Shown here: positions 11,783 to 23,041 of the stretch, in pieces
Numbering within the stretch: the first letter of the stretch is position 1
How the letters are laid out: every line of letters begins with the position of its first letter
Assembly: GCF_037392515.1 (NCBI RefSeq)
Contig: NC_090295.1
Span: 23,166,501 to 23,230,500 of the forward strand
Reading direction: 5' to 3'
Source: Haliotis asinina
Lineage: Eukaryota; Mollusca; Gastropoda; Lepetellida; Haliotidae
DNA length: 64,000 bases
Translations under genes and position numbers: made by a program
The notes under the pieces: generated by a model
Told to the model about the DNA's origin: nothing
What the model saw: only the letters and a program-made list of their open reading frames with translations
The model's database searches: none

Positions 11783-11952
11783 ACCACGATACACGTCACG
11801 TGTAGCCACACCCAAATTACCAGCGCCCCAATACACGTCACGTGTAGCCACACCCAAATTACCAGCGCCCCAATACACGTCACGTGTAGCCACACCCAAA
11901 TTGCCAGCGCCCCAATACACGTTACGTGTAGAGCTCACACAAATTACCGATC
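11783..11952. repeat. 43-bp minisatellite, four units, same family as 7180-7947
   Basis: Units start ATACACGTCACGTGTAGCC and continue ACACCCAAATTACCAGCGCC. The three inner units are almost identical; the last has GTTACGTG. The array lies just beyond the 3' untranslated region of the fucosyltransferase. Confidence 0.92.
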
Positions 11953-12157
11953 TCCTCATATATGACTAACATCCAATTTTACTTATCCATTTCCAAATAA
12001 TGTTACAAGAACACCCTTTACATCTATCGAACGTACAGGGCAAATATCGTCTCATGCACGCTCTCTAATAAATCTAAAGCTAAAACAATCTTCATTAACA
12101 TAAAATCACACATAATGTTTTGGGGGGTGGGGGCGGGGGAGTGAGTGGTTAATATCT
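11953..12157 (-). repeat. Fucosyltransferase 3' flank, second copy of the duplicated block
   Basis: Directly follows the stop codon of the fucosyltransferase on the minus strand and is therefore probably its 3' untranslated region. It is homologous to 7948-8165 and contains a G-rich insertion (TGGGGGCGGGGG) absent from the other copy. Confidence 0.75.
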
Positions 12158-13423
12158 TTAAATATCTCTAGGCGGTCGGCATGTGTCTTGCTTCAGCCAT
12201 TTAACAATGTCGTAGTATTGTTGGCGGTACGACATCAAATTATTAAGCTTTACACAAATATCACAGAAAGCAGATTGAAGTGCTCTTCCTTTCGGTCTAT
12301 ACCCGGACTTGTTTTCCAGTATCTCAGCATAAGCTGTTACGTTTGTTTCCAGATACTTAAGATACATTGCCAATTCTTTCGGACTAGAAAAGTCTGCTGC
12401 ATTAATGTACGTTCCTTTTGGAATCAGGGACTGATAATCAGCACCTCCCCGAACAACTGGAACAATGTTATGACCATATACCTTGAACAACTTCTCTGTG
12501 ACGTAGTCAACGCACAATGAATTTTCAAATGATAAATAAAATCTATACTGGTTGTACAAACTGTTGCACTTCGGTCCTCTACATTTCAACGTCCCGCATC
12601 TTCCATGGATGTCCACTGATATATACTTACGTAGTTCTTTCACATACTGTTGCCGTTTGGATTGTGTATTGCAGTTACTAACAAACCAGAGGACCGACTT
12701 CGATTTATTCAGAGCAATTTGAGAAAAATTCGCTTTCGGCGGTTGCTGCATCTGATAAAGAACATTGTAAGGCAAGATGACGTCAGAGTCGAGACGATAC
12801 GTCATGGTCCAGTTGAACACGTGGTGCCATTGTTTTGTCTGATATAAATGATTATTGTAAAGAAAGGGACACTCTAATCCGAACAATATCCACACTTGGT
12901 TGGTTTGCTTAGATGGAGGCATCCGATACTTCAGTTGAACACCATCAAAGATGACAGCATCCGCTCTGTCCATTTGTTTGGGATCATATGAGCAGTGACA
13001 GTTGCTCTGTGGGCATTCTTGTATACCTTGCTGACAAGTGTTCCTTATAGTGTCACCTGAAAACCATCCGGGGGGATTATGAAAGAGTATCAACTTAGAC
13101 TTGTTGCTTGTTACTGGGCGGTATCCACGAGTGAAATCCAAGCTGTGGGATCTCGGCTGTCTGTACTTGTCCGAAGAATGAAACGAGACTGGTTTATAGA
13201 AATAGGGTAACCTACTTATGCGACTGAACGCCAGTTTGTTGCCAAGCACCAATACGTTGCTGTTGGTAGCCCTTCCTTCCATACTGGGCGAAATATTTGT
13301 CTGTGGCGCCATCCAAAGTCCAGTCCGCACCAAACTAGACACGTTGTTATAAAGCATTACTCCTCCAAACATTACTGTGGCAATTAGCAATGCCAGGAAG
13401 TACTTTAATTTCTGTTGAGTCGT
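12158..13423 (-). CDS. Alpha-1,3-fucosyltransferase (GT10), main coding exon
   Basis: GT10 enzymes move fucose from GDP-fucose to GlcNAc of glycans in the Golgi lumen. The exon opens after an acceptor (CTCAGTTTCAG) with TTQQKLKYFLALLIATVMFG, a hydrophobic signal-anchor of about 20 residues, so the protein is type II. After a stem comes the catalytic region: HHVFNWTMTYRLDSDVILPY, VLWFVSNCN, SVDIHGRCG, and the family signature FYLSFENSLCVDYVTEKLF followed by PVVRGGADY. It ends CRPPRDI with TAA at 12158-12160, at the usual C-terminus. No ATG lies in frame between the acceptor and the upstream stop, so the first codons must be in another exon. A LINE sits 58 bp upstream of the acceptor, in the same orientation. 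Its linkage specificity is not readable from sequence. Confidence 0.93.
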   Translation of the reverse strand, partial: TTQQKLKYFLALLIATVMFGGVMLYNNVSSLVRTGLWMAPQTNISPSMEGRATNSNVLVLGNKLAFSRISRLPYFYKPVSFHSSDKYRQPRSHSLDFTRGYRPVTSNKSKLILFHNPPGWFSGDTIRNTCQQGIQECPQSNCHCSYDPKQMDRADAVIFDGVQLKYRMPPSKQTNQVWILFGLECPFLYNNHLYQTKQWHHVFNWTMTYRLDSDVILPYNVLYQMQQPPKANFSQIALNKSKSVLWFVSNCNTQSKRQQYVKELRKYISVDIHGRCGTLKCRGPKCNSLYNQYRFYLSFENSLCVDYVTEKLFKVYGHNIVPVVRGGADYQSLIPKGTYINAADFSSPKELAMYLKYLETNVTAYAEILENKSGYRPKGRALQSAFCDICVKLNNLMSYRQQYYDIVKWLKQDTCRPPRDI

Positions 13424-13481
13424 CTGAAACTGAGAAACATAAGTATGTACAAACGATGTACCAGATAATATAAGTTACCAA

Positions 13482-16441
13482 GAATGAATGAATGAATGAA
13501 TGAATGTCTTTATTTCCTCCAGATAGGTCCGAAGATCCAGAAAACATGGTCATGCAATTATATAACTAGGTAACAGAGTATTCAACAAGCGTACATACAC
13601 ACACACACGCATATATATATACATATATGTACAAGCATAGGATATGGGAATATTTCTCCAAATATATACAGGTCACCAACCGTCAGGTCTTGGCTAGATT
13701 ATTACCACAAGTGATTGAGGATATCTTTTAGTTTATACAAATATTTTGAGAACTCTATAATAGTAAAATGCCGTGTTGTTTCATCAATATCACTGTTATT
13801 GGCCCCTAGAAAGAATGCTAGCATGTCATTCTCTTCCATCATCTCTATTTTGACATACATTTCAACATCAAGATTATCTATTAGAGTTGAGAAGAATACA
13901 TCCCTCTCTGAAAGCAAGCATCCACAGTTTAGGATAACATGGAGATAGTAATCATTAGCAAAAGTGTTACAGTTTTTACATTCTTTTGATATTTTGGTTC
14001 CGGATCCAATTCTTATTACATACTGCAGTTCTTCTCTCAGTTCTGGATATAACAATGTCATGCTGTATAACATATGAGGTGAAAGTGCTGTGTGTATTTT
14101 AAAATATCGAGACAGGTCAGCTCTGCATGATAGTTTGTATTTCCATGCTTTTTCCTCGTGGATACTTATTTCATTTACTACAATCTTTCTCCAGTTATTT
14201 TTCGTCGGGAATTGTCCGGTGCAGATATAGTGAAATACATGGTGCATTAGGTTATATTTCTTAGCTGTTGATAGCAACACGCCACATAAACTGTCTAAGT
14301 TCTTAGAATGAGAGTAATAGAGTGAGGTAGATGCACAAAATATTGTTTTACAGATTGGGACACATGATATATTACAAAGACGCCCAAGCAGCTGTAGTCT
14401 GCATTTATCGATGTAGCCAACCATTGTCCAGAGTCCTAGATCAGCAATAGTGGCATCAGTGGGAGAGCGTTTATCAAAACCTTGTACAATTCTGGCAAAG
14501 TAGCGCTGTATACTTTCAGTTAGTTCAAGATCTTTACCATAAAGAGTGGGTAATAATTCACAGCCATAGAAACTCGTTGTTAATATCATTCTTTTCCATA
14601 TCTTAACACTTGCATACTGATGTAGATCCCTGCTGTTTAGACCAACAGAGATGAGGGAACTAACAGTGCGCCTTGCTTTAGTACAGCTGTCCTCAATATA
14701 AAGCTTAAAAGAAAGATTACTTTGGAGAAGGACACCCGCGTATTTTACACGATCAGACATAGGTATGTCATGATCTCCAAGGTGATAAGCATGCGTATGG
14801 ATTAGTTGCTTCTTTTTATGAAACACCACAATGTTACTTTTTGATGCATTATAGGTTAGTCGCCATTTGGATGCATAATTAGCAACTGTGTTTAGAGCTA
14901 ATTGTAGACTTTTAGGACTGTAACTAATAAGTGTAGTATCATCAGCAAGTAATACACATGGCAACCTGATATTATATAAGCATATTCCAGTGTCTAGCTG
15001 CCGGAGTTCAGTTATGAGGTCATTTATATACACAAGAAATAACCAAGCTGAAATGACTCTACCCTGACCGATGCCTTGTCTAACAGCAAAAGTGTTTGAC
15101 TGTTCACCCTTATACTGAACGCACGCATACATGGAAGTATAGCAGTGACGTAACAGAGACCACATTTTACCTCTTATACCTAGGTGATAGAGTTTAACAA
15201 AGAGACCTGATTGCCATATTCGGTCAAAGGCCTTCTCATTATCTAGGAATGCGGTGTAGATACACGACCCCCTATTAAGATAGGTTTGCACACATTCAAT
15301 AAGGGTAAATAGCGCCATGACTGCGCCATGTTCTTTCCTAAATCCGAATTGTAGCACATCGGGAAAATTACAAGTATTTTGGGAGGTCCACTTTTCTAGT
15401 CTTTCTAAAAGAATTTTCTCAAAAAGTTTACTTAAACAAGATGTCAGCGTAATGCCTCTATAATTGGCAGGGTTTGATTTATCCTTTTTACCCTTGTAGA
15501 TGGGTATAATCATACCGTGTCTATACGCAGTGGGTGTGTACTGCAGTCTAAGAATAGCACTGAATAGTAGTGCTAATTTCTTTACCAAAAGCTCACCACC
15601 AAACATCACATGTTCATTATTAATTTTGTCAGGGCCAGGCGATTTGTTTCTACCCAGTTTCTGTACATATCTTGTGATGTCATGGACGGATATGTCTGCA
15701 CATAGTGCACTATCAACACATGAATTGGTTTCATTGCTAGAGGCTATCTTGTCAATTTCGCAGTCAATTCGATGTTTGAAATCTTGGTCAAATGTATCGG
15801 AATGGTACGGTTTGGCTAAATCTGCATAGTATTTACCCCATAGCTGACAGATGTCAGTGGGAGATGTTGCGCTGGAGTTATCATATGTTAGTTTATCAAC
15901 CCCGATTTTGTGCTTACGTGGCTTCCGCACAGACTTATAGAATGTATTCACATCGGTCTCACAGGTATTTTCTAGGTCTGAGTACAGATTCTTAGTATAG
16001 GCCCGCTTTGACTGTCTATGGCGTCGTCGGAATTCTCGCTTGGCCTGCTTATACGTTTTATACGAATCGAAATTATCTCCCCTTGGCTTATCCTCGTACA
16101 ACCATCGCCTCCTAGCAACGCGCATGTTAAAATGATCTTTGTGCAGCCCATCCTGCTTCCAGTAAGGTTTTAAATGCGCTTTAAAGCTACCAACTGGTAG
16201 ACACTCACTACTGGCATGGATCATACATTCGCTTATCACTGTACTAAATGATTCAATAGCATCCCGTGTATGAATTGGTGAACAAATTGGTGAACAAATC
16301 TCTGCATTGTTAAGCAGATTATCGAGACAGTTCCTGTATGAAGAGATCTCAATACTGGAGGCTTTGTCCCATTTAATAAAATGAGCTTCTTTAACCTTTG
16401 CCTTTGTATTATCACTTATTTGAATGGTAGCTATACATGGA
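13482..16441 (-). mobile_element. LINE (non-LTR retrotransposon), 5'-truncated, long open frame
   Basis: Read on the minus strand, the element holds the end of the endonuclease-RT linker, a full reverse transcriptase and the C-terminal region. A 3' untranslated region follows with a CA/TA microsatellite, an AATAAAGACATTC end and a CATT-repeat tail (13485-13506). The frame stays open from about 16440 to 13702, some 910 codons, but no endonuclease domain is present, so it is a 5'-truncated insertion. It lies in the presumed intron of the fucosyltransferase, same strand. I could not find a clean target duplication. The clade is uncertain; it is not obviously RTE or L1. Confidence 0.9.
13702..16239 (-). 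CDS. LINE reverse transcriptase ORF
   Basis: It makes cDNA from the LINE's own RNA at a nicked target. Visible blocks, in order: SPGPDKINNEHVMFGGELL (RT block 1), PIYKGKKDKSNPANYRGITL (block 2), QFGFRKEHGA (block 2a), TAFLDNEKAFDRIWQSGLF (block 3), RQGIGQGRVISAWLFLVYIN (block 4) and LLADDTTLIS, the active-site ADD. Thumb sequences follow, then a C-terminal Cys-rich motif CKNCN...H...C. The position given begins at a GTG; the frame is in fact open further upstream (IKWDKASSIE...), consistent with truncation of a larger ORF2. No stop within, so the insertion is fairly young. Confidence 0.92.
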   Translation of the reverse strand: MISECMIHASSECLPVGSFKAHLKPYWKQDGLHKDHFNMRVARRRWLYEDKPRGDNFDSYKTYKQAKREFRRRHRQSKRAYTKNLYSDLENTCETDVNTFYKSVRKPRKHKIGVDKLTYDNSSATSPTDICQLWGKYYADLAKPYHSDTFDQDFKHRIDCEIDKIASSNETNSCVDSALCADISVHDITRYVQKLGRNKSPGPDKINNEHVMFGGELLVKKLALLFSAILRLQYTPTAYRHGMIIPIYKGKKDKSNPANYRGITLTSCLSKLFEKILLERLEKWTSQNTCNFPDVLQFGFRKEHGAVMALFTLIECVQTYLNRGSCIYTAFLDNEKAFDRIWQSGLFVKLYHLGIRGKMWSLLRHCYTSMYACVQYKGEQSNTFAVRQGIGQGRVISAWLFLVYINDLITELRQLDTGICLYNIRLPCVLLADDTTLISYSPKSLQLALNTVANYASKWRLTYNASKSNIVVFHKKKQLIHTHAYHLGDHDIPMSDRVKYAGVLLQSNLSFKLYIEDSCTKARRTVSSLISVGLNSRDLHQYASVKIWKRMILTTSFYGCELLPTLYGKDLELTESIQRYFARIVQGFDKRSPTDATIADLGLWTMVGYIDKCRLQLLGRLCNISCVPICKTIFCASTSLYYSHSKNLDSLCGVLLSTAKKYNLMHHVFHYICTGQFPTKNNWRKIVVNEISIHEEKAWKYKLSCRADLSRYFKIHTALSPHMLYSMTLLYPELREELQYVIRIGSGTKISKECKNCNTFANDYYLHVILNCGCLLSERDVFFSTLIDNLDVEMYVKIEMMEENDMLAFFLGANNSDIDETTRHFTIIEFSKYLYKLKDILNHLW

Positions 16442-16481
16442 ATATTGCTGACTGTGGCGCAAAACTAGACGCACTCATGCC
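16441..16481 (+). repeat. SINE-type 3' tail fragment at the LINE 5' junction
   Basis: ATGGAATATTGCTGACTG, then TGGCGCAAAACTAGACGC and ACTCA: this is the tail shared by SINE families A and B, without a body. It abuts the truncated 5' end of the LINE exactly where the LINE coding sequence stops. Confidence 0.65.
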
Positions 16482-16788
16482 GGCGCCCTGGCGCTTTTGT
16501 GTATAAATATTCAACTTTCTCACAAAAGAATAGAACTCACCCTTACTCCACCCGGATCATTCTCTCGGGAAGGCATGTGGTTTGAGAACCTATTGCTCAT
16601 GCTGTTTGGCCTTTGCACAGAATCTGAAGCAATCAAATAAACTAATGCTCTTTTTGAAGGACACCATATTCATAATTCCATTTAACAATTAATTCAGTAA
16701 ATGAGCTGGATCACCTCAGAACCAACGATACGCCTATTGCTTGGCGCATTGTTTGGTGTGAGTACCTTCTACAGCCAGTCTTACTACT

Positions 16789-16961
16789 GATCTTCAGCAA
16801 CCCATGCTTGCCGTAAGTGGCGGCTAACGGGATCGGTCGGTCAGGCTCGCTGACTTGGTTGACACGTCATTCTTGATCGACGCTCACTGGATTGTCTGGT
16901 CCAGCCTCGGTTATTTACACACTGCCGCCATATTGCCGATATAATGCTGATTGCGGATTAA
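16789..16961 (+). mobile_element. SINE family A copy
   Basis: Starts GATCTTCAGCAACCCATGC and contains the 'ctaacgggatcggtcggtcagg' and 'cactggattgtctggtcca' segments. The tail is diverged and lacks the ACTC repeats. Confidence 0.87.
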
Positions 16962-17184
16962 ACAACAAACAAACATCAGCCATACTTGTTGACCTGATGG
17001 CTGAAGCTGAGCTTGTGTTTCAGTACTTGAAACAGACTGAGTGATACCTAGTTCTTTCTCTCTTTTCACGTGTTTCAATTTATATTTTGAACACATAGTT
17101 ACGACTTGTAGTATTATATAAAGAACCTGTTTCCTAACGCACAAGCAACATTCTCTCTGAAGCTGTGTGGTTTGAAATTTCTAC

Positions 17185-17256
17185 AAACGAATCGAACTTA
17201 TCTCCCCTTGGCTTATCCTCGTACAACCATCGCCTCCTAGCAACGCGCATGTTAAA
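17185..17256 (-). repeat. Fragment of the 13.5-16.4 kb LINE
   Basis: About 70 bp (from ACGAATCGAACTTATCTCC to GCGCATGTTAAA) nearly identical to 16065-16133 inside the LINE's linker region. It is probably a dispersed piece of another copy. Confidence 0.8.
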
Positions 17257-17420
17257 TAAATCAATAAACTTTAACCAAAAAGTAATGACTGATAAACAAT
17301 AAATGATTAACAGTATCGGTCAAACCAGCAAAACCACAATTCTCACACTTAGCAGTATTTCTAATGTTAACTTTACGTAAGTAAAGATGACACTGGACAA
17401 TAGAGTGTAAAATTTAAAAA
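17257..17420 (-). pseudogene. LINE ORF2 C-terminal fragment
   Basis: The minus strand reads HSIVQCHLYLRKVNIRN, then TAKCENCGFAGLTDTVNHLL, a CxxC...H zinc-like motif typical of the end of LINE reverse transcriptases, ending ISHYFLVKVY before a stop. It is joined directly to the LINE linker fragment at 17256, so this is a rearranged remnant. Confidence 0.6.
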
Positions 17421-18275
17421 TGGAGTTGTTTGAATGTATGTCTACTTTCTAGCGGCAAACTCATGGTAGGTCCCAATCAGTTTCCGTTGATGTCTTAACA
17501 GTCTTGCAATAAACTGTACCAAAACTTAGATTTTATTGGCGTGAATGTAATGAATGATTCCCAAGTGAACCTCTGTCCTTCAAATATTCAGTAGTATCAG
17601 GAAATTGGTCAACACATGATGTTCATCCCCTAATTATTGCCCATGCGCTTGCTCTTTCAGCCTAACTGACCTTCACCGCAAGGAAATTTCAAAACATGTA
17701 CAACACTATACAAATTTATACATGTGGATGACCGATATCGGAAAGAGGGATTTTCAGGAGCAACCTTCATATTGGTTCAGGGATCTAGTATTCTGGACAA
17801 AAATGAGTCACGGATAATTGTAAAATCTGACAATGTTCGGATTGTTGTTCGTGTTCATATCTTGCACTGTAACGGAAAATTAGTCGGACGTGCTGATATC
17901 GTTATCATACGCCTGTCATGGCGTTTTCCAGCGGTCTAACTTCGACACTTGCTGTTGAATTTGCCAAAGATATATTTTCCATATTTAAACCAATGTGCAA
18001 CACACACACTCAAATGGATTTTGTCAGTGTAATTTTTGTATACGTTTTCAGTTTCTACGGCGACAGGTTCTTTTTTAACTATTCCCTTGATTTCTTCTTG
18101 ACTGTGCATGTTCCTGACAGAGACAAGTAGTAATTTGTCACTAAAACGCAGTTGCAGTTCTGGGGTTTGTGTACGTCAGTCAAATATCTCATATACATGT
18201 GACGTAAGGGGCGTATTTTGTAAAACATGCCACACGTGATTCGCGAGTCTGACCACGTTTGTGGTTGAGTCTTCA
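17421..18275. other. No recognisable feature
   Basis: AT-rich unique-looking sequence. The open frames at 17724-18130 have no family resemblance and no exon borders I can defend. Confidence 0.45.
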
Positions 18276-18284
18276 ATTATCTGA

Positions 18285-18558
18285 TTGACCCGTGAAGGTC
18301 CCGGGATAGTATAGGCCTTCAGCAACCCATGCTTGCCATAAAAGGCGACTGTGCTTGTCGTAAGAGGCGACTAACGGGATCGGGTAGTCAGGCTTGCTGA
18401 CTTGGTTGACACATGTCATCGATTTCCAACTGCTCAGATCGATGCTTATGTTGTTGATCACTGGATTGTCTGGTCCAGACTAGATTATTTACAGACCGCC
18501 GCCATATAGCTGGAATACTGCTGAATGCGGCGTAAAACTAAACTCACTCACTCACTCG
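18285..18558 (+). mobile_element. SINE family A, full-length reference copy
   Basis: About 274 bp from the CCCGTGAAGGTCCCGGG head through the whole body to the tail GCGGCGTAAAACTAAACTCA with ACTC repeats. It is flanked by the 9-bp direct repeat ATTATCTGA (18276-18284 and 18559-18567). It inserted close to the 3' end of the neighbouring decayed LINE. Use it as the standard for the other copies. Confidence 0.93.
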
Positions 18559-18587
18559 ATTATCTGACTAGTTAAAGATACCCATCA

Positions 18588-20460
18588 TTACAAATTTGCC
18601 GTTTTTTCTGTGTTTGAAATCCAGGTCTGTATATTGATGTCTTTAAGTCTGTTTACTACAAGTGCTTTAAGATGATTTTTATTTGGACATGCCTGTGTAG
18701 CCGAAATATAGCTTATTCCAATTTGGTCAAAAGTGTCCTTAATGCAGGCAATCCATTTATAGCTAGATATATTACGGGTTATATCATAATATAGTAATTT
18801 ACAGACTTGGAGGGAAAACTTAGAGGCCTTTCCTGAAACGAGTGTTCCCCAAAAGAGAAGCATTCTCGATTTAATTTCAATTTCCATCGGGTATCTCCCC
18901 AGTTCTCCATAAACCATGAATGAGGGGGTGCTTTTCTTTAATGAGAGAAGTTCCTTTAAATGTTTTAAGTGAGTATTTTCTTCCCACGAGTACAAAGCCC
19001 CACAATTCACACCCATAAAGGAGAACAGGGGCAACTAAACAGTCGAATAATCGTAACTGACAATCACAAGACAACTTAAGTAGTCTGCCTTTGCTTAAAA
19101 CCAAATACATAGCTTTGGTGGCCTTCTCAGCAAGATCCTTAAAAGTTTTTAATTAAGGTGAACTTTTTTTGCATTATGATTCCTAGACGGCACGTTCAAT
19201 ATTATGTGATTGCCAATTTTGAAACAGGATTTATAATCTTTTTTCATCCACCAAGTATATTTGTTTTGGATGTATGTATATTACGTCTCCATGTTTTACA
19301 GTATTTGTCGAAGCAATCTAACATATGTTGTAAATCATTTGGGTCTGAGGCAAGTAGAACGGTGTCGTCGGCATACAACAGAACAAATATATTTATCATA
19401 GTTTCTAATCGGTTGTTAAAATCTTCGTGATGTAAATCGACTCCTTTACAGTTATCAGTTTTTAGGTTATATTCGAGATCGTTTAGGAATATTGTAAATA
19501 GTATTGGTGATAAAGTTTCACCTTGACGGACGCCAGGCGTACATGGAAAAAAACTAGTCTTCATTCCATCACATGATACACAAGATTTGATATTTTGGTA
19601 CATGTTATGAATAACTTTGAGGCATTTACCGGTTATGTTGTTTGATATCAATTTATGTCATTGACCTACTCGCCAAACAGTATCAAAGGCTTTCCTGAAA
19701 TCTATGAAAGCACAATATAATTTCTTTTTTCTTCTTTTTAGCAGTTCCGAAAGGTGGTAAATTGTGAAAATATGGTCCATTGTGGAATACCCTTTTCTAA
19801 ATCCAGCTTGTGCTTCAGATAAAATTGTACTAGAGTTTAGGAATTTTGCAGGCGATTGTTTTAAATAGATGTAAATAATTTACCGAGGCAGGTCAAAAGT
19901 GTAATAGGCCTATAATTTTCCGGTTTGGTTGTGTCACCTTTTTGTTTATAGATAGGCATTATTATTCCATTTAACCAGCTTTCTGGAAAGCTCTCAGTAT
20001 CTAGAACCATGTGCAACAATTTTTTCATAAATGTTTAAAAATATATCAATGGTGGAGGAAATATACTCGTTTATAACATCATCAAGGCCGGCGACTTTAT
20101 TACTTGTATTTTTCAGTTTTGTAACTGAGGCAATGCTTTCTTCCCTTGTTATGGCGCCATTTAACAGTGCACTGTGATTAATATAGAGATCGTTAATAGT
20201 GTTAATGTCTAAATCAACATTTCCTGGGCCTTCGTTTAACGTTTTGAAAAAAAACAAAAAGTGATTGTCCGAAAGCTTTGTCGTGTCAGCTTTTTTACCT
20301 TTGATAGTTTCCAAAATGAGCGAGGATCCGACTTTTCTAGTTTACTAAATTTTTCTTGAAGGCTTTTAGAGTGTAATTTTGAAAATTGTGAGAGGCAGCG
20401 TTTGTACTCTTTGCTGGCATTCATTAGTCTTCTTTTATTTGAGATGCTGCGATAGGTTTT
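18588..20460 (-). pseudogene. Decayed LINE reverse transcriptase
   Basis: Coding remnants lie in several frames on the minus strand. From 5': FSKLEKSDPRSFWKL (linker, near 20300), INDLYINHSALLNG (near 20180), VRQGETLSPILFTIFLNDLE and FVLLYADDTVLLASDPNDLQ (RT blocks 4 and 5, near 19350-19560), then LVAPVLLYGCELWG (thumb, near 19030) and the C-terminal part to 18588. At least four frame changes separate them, and the endonuclease is missing. The sequence differs clearly from the LINE at 13.5-16.4 kb, so it is another family. Confidence 0.87.
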
Positions 20461-22598
20461 GGGTCAGCTGATAACTTGTTTCATTCATACTCCAATGCAG
20501 TTATGTCATACTCTCATGATCTCAACCTCTTGGTTGTCTTGATCAGACTAATGATTGTACAGACCGCCGAAAGGAATAAATTGAATAAAATAATGAATAA
20601 AATCATCAAAAGTACCTACAAAAGTTGTCAAATGCACATCTAAGTTACCATTTCAACCTTACCTCATTAAATGCAAACTTCCCATCTCTTTGTACACTTC
20701 TTACAGTGTTGTTTGTACACGGTATTTTGTTGTTTTGTATGAAGTGTCACCGACAAAAAATATTAAAAAACAGCATATTTTACGTAACTTAATTAAAACA
20801 TATATACTTCTGTAAAATATGAATATTCATGACGCGACATCCCTATTGCCGTAATTGGCTGCTCGATGTGCTGGGCATTTATAGAAAGTAAATACTACTT
20901 TGTCTTTGCTCGCTACTGTTTTAGCTATGGAAAAGGCAACCAATGCTTTACAAGGACATTTTAACCAAAATAATAATAATAACCCACGTGACATATTCTG
21001 GTTAAATGTCTAGAGAGTCCAGTGCATTTTAGTGAGAACTATGTGCACTTGCATATGTTGTTACAACCCTGTCTGTGGCCACAAGAGCCGACTACCTCAT
21101 AAGACACTGGTGCGTGGTGAAGTGTCGTCCATTAGGGAATGTATGTACCACTTAGGTCGGCCAGCGTTCGAAATAATCGCCGATCCGCAGGTCCAGCGCC
21201 GGCTATTATTGTATCACCCCAGAAGTTTTAAATGTCTGCAGGCCCTGCTACAATTATCTGTCTGTCTGTCTTTCCCATATTTTTTTAAATTAAGGTTCGA
21301 GAACCATCCGTGATTCTTCATGTTACGTTAACTTACAGGTCGATTTCCTGGTATTTCAGCGTCTTGCGCAGAGGAATGACAACACTAGTCTTTACTACAA
21401 TACACTTTTCTGTGTGTGCCACAGTCTTTGCTAACTGATTTTGTTGAAACAGCGTGATACTGTGCACAGTGTGGGCCTGTAGATTTCATTCAGGCAGTGT
21501 GACGTCTTCACGCGACAGCAGGCCCTGTTGGCTAGCTGGCAAATTTAGTACTGCAAACACTGGTTAAGACTATGGGAAAGGTCACTTACCCCATATATGT
21601 CCTGCCTGGTAAGCTGGGATTTTCTTTACAAGTACTACAAGAGCTGCACTATAAAAGTGCAGGGCACTATAAAAGAACAAGAGATGGTAAGATGGTTAAA
21701 TTGTTATTATTTCATTGCTGAGATCTGTGTTATGTACTCGATACACTGACACTGTCACAATCAGTTCCATTATCTTACACCGCCGTTCCAAAACATGTGT
21801 ATACAGAATGTCAAGTCACAAAAATAAAAATTCGAAATTTCTCAGTTCACTATTAATATTGTGTACGGCCGCCCCGCGCATTCACCACTGCAACATGCCA
21901 GCGGCATGGTCACGTTCGGATACATTGATGTATCATCAGAGAAAAATTATTCATTATTTTGAAAAATTACATTTGGTGAAGTTTCTTTTTTGACTCACTA
22001 TTTAATCTTACAAGGTCATGTTTTGCAGCATTATCAACGTGAAGTATGATGTGAATGTCGGTCTCCTGATGACGGCAAAGGGACAAATGAAGGCATACTC
22101 GTCAAATGTTTTGATAGTACCAGGTTTCAACTTCAACAGACGGCTATTGCAGTAACACATGAATTTGATTCATATGTGCCAACAGGACACGTTTTGTACC
22201 TGTGAGAAAGCATCCGTGTTCTAATCAGGATGGTGTCTGCTTTTCATGCGTACCAGAACCATCTGCATATCGTAGTAGGTAGCTGTAATAGTGTCTGCTG
22301 ACGCCTGAATGCAGTAAACCGGCTATACCTAACACAGGAATAGTCCTGCTTCCATAAATTTGGGACCTGTGAAAATCAGGGATAGAAGTGGTGTTCTGCA
22401 ACCCATGCTATCCGTATCAGTCTGCAGTCGGGATCTAGTGGTCGGGGTCACTGATCGCAGTAACGCGTCGCAAAAAAACCCTGCATCGTATTTCAATAAC
22501 AAATGCCTACATATAACATTCTTTGTAATTGTGAACTTAACTCTTTCAGAAGCATTCTGGGGCACCTTTGCATGTCTGTTTAGAGCAACTGACCTGAG
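20461..22598. other. No firm feature
   Basis: Contains a short AAT run near 20971 and a CTGT run near 21260. Open frames at 21032-21313 and 21715-21993 have no recognisable content. I cannot exclude small unrecognised exons. Confidence 0.45.
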
Positions 22599-22694
22599 TA
22601 CACTGTGTAAAGCCCATTCTGGTGTCCCCCGCATGTCGTGATATTGCTGGGATATATTGCTAATATCGCTGTAAAACCCAACTCACTCACTCAC
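22599..22694 (+). mobile_element. SINE family B, 3' half
   Basis: Reads 'cactgtgtaaagcccattctgg', then TGTCCCCCGCATGTCGTG, and the tail with ACTC repeats. The tRNA-like head is absent. Confidence 0.8.
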
Positions 22695-22750
22695 TATTTG
22701 GTACAAATTTAGGCTTTACACTACGCCCACGCCCACGCCCAAGCTGTGTA

Positions 22751-22862
22751 GATAAATGCATGCACATGCCGCTGAACACTGGATTGGCTATTCCAGACTC
22801 GGTTATTTACAAAATGTCGCAATATAATATATTGCTGGAATTGTCCTGAGTGTTGTTTTAAA
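22751..22862 (+). mobile_element. SINE family A fragment, diverged
   Basis: CTGAACACTGGATTGGCTA, then CAGACTCGGTTATTTACA and 'tattgctggaattgtcctgagtg' match the 3' part of family A. Confidence 0.7.
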
Positions 22863-23041
22863 CAACCTCAAAACCAAAACAAACACACGTGGTTTAACGC
22901 CAAAAACATCAAAGCCTGAATCTCTTTGGGATCCACACTTATCAAAAACATGATTACGGAAACAAACTGGACTGATGTCTTGGTCGGCGTTTGAAACCGA
23001 ATTGCCAATCCAAAGACCTAAAATGAATCTATTTCGAGTCG

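Noticed and set aside
21032-21313. 93-codon open frame with several Cys at the start
   Set aside because: No recognisable domain, no acceptor or donor at its edges, ends in a microsatellite-like stretch.
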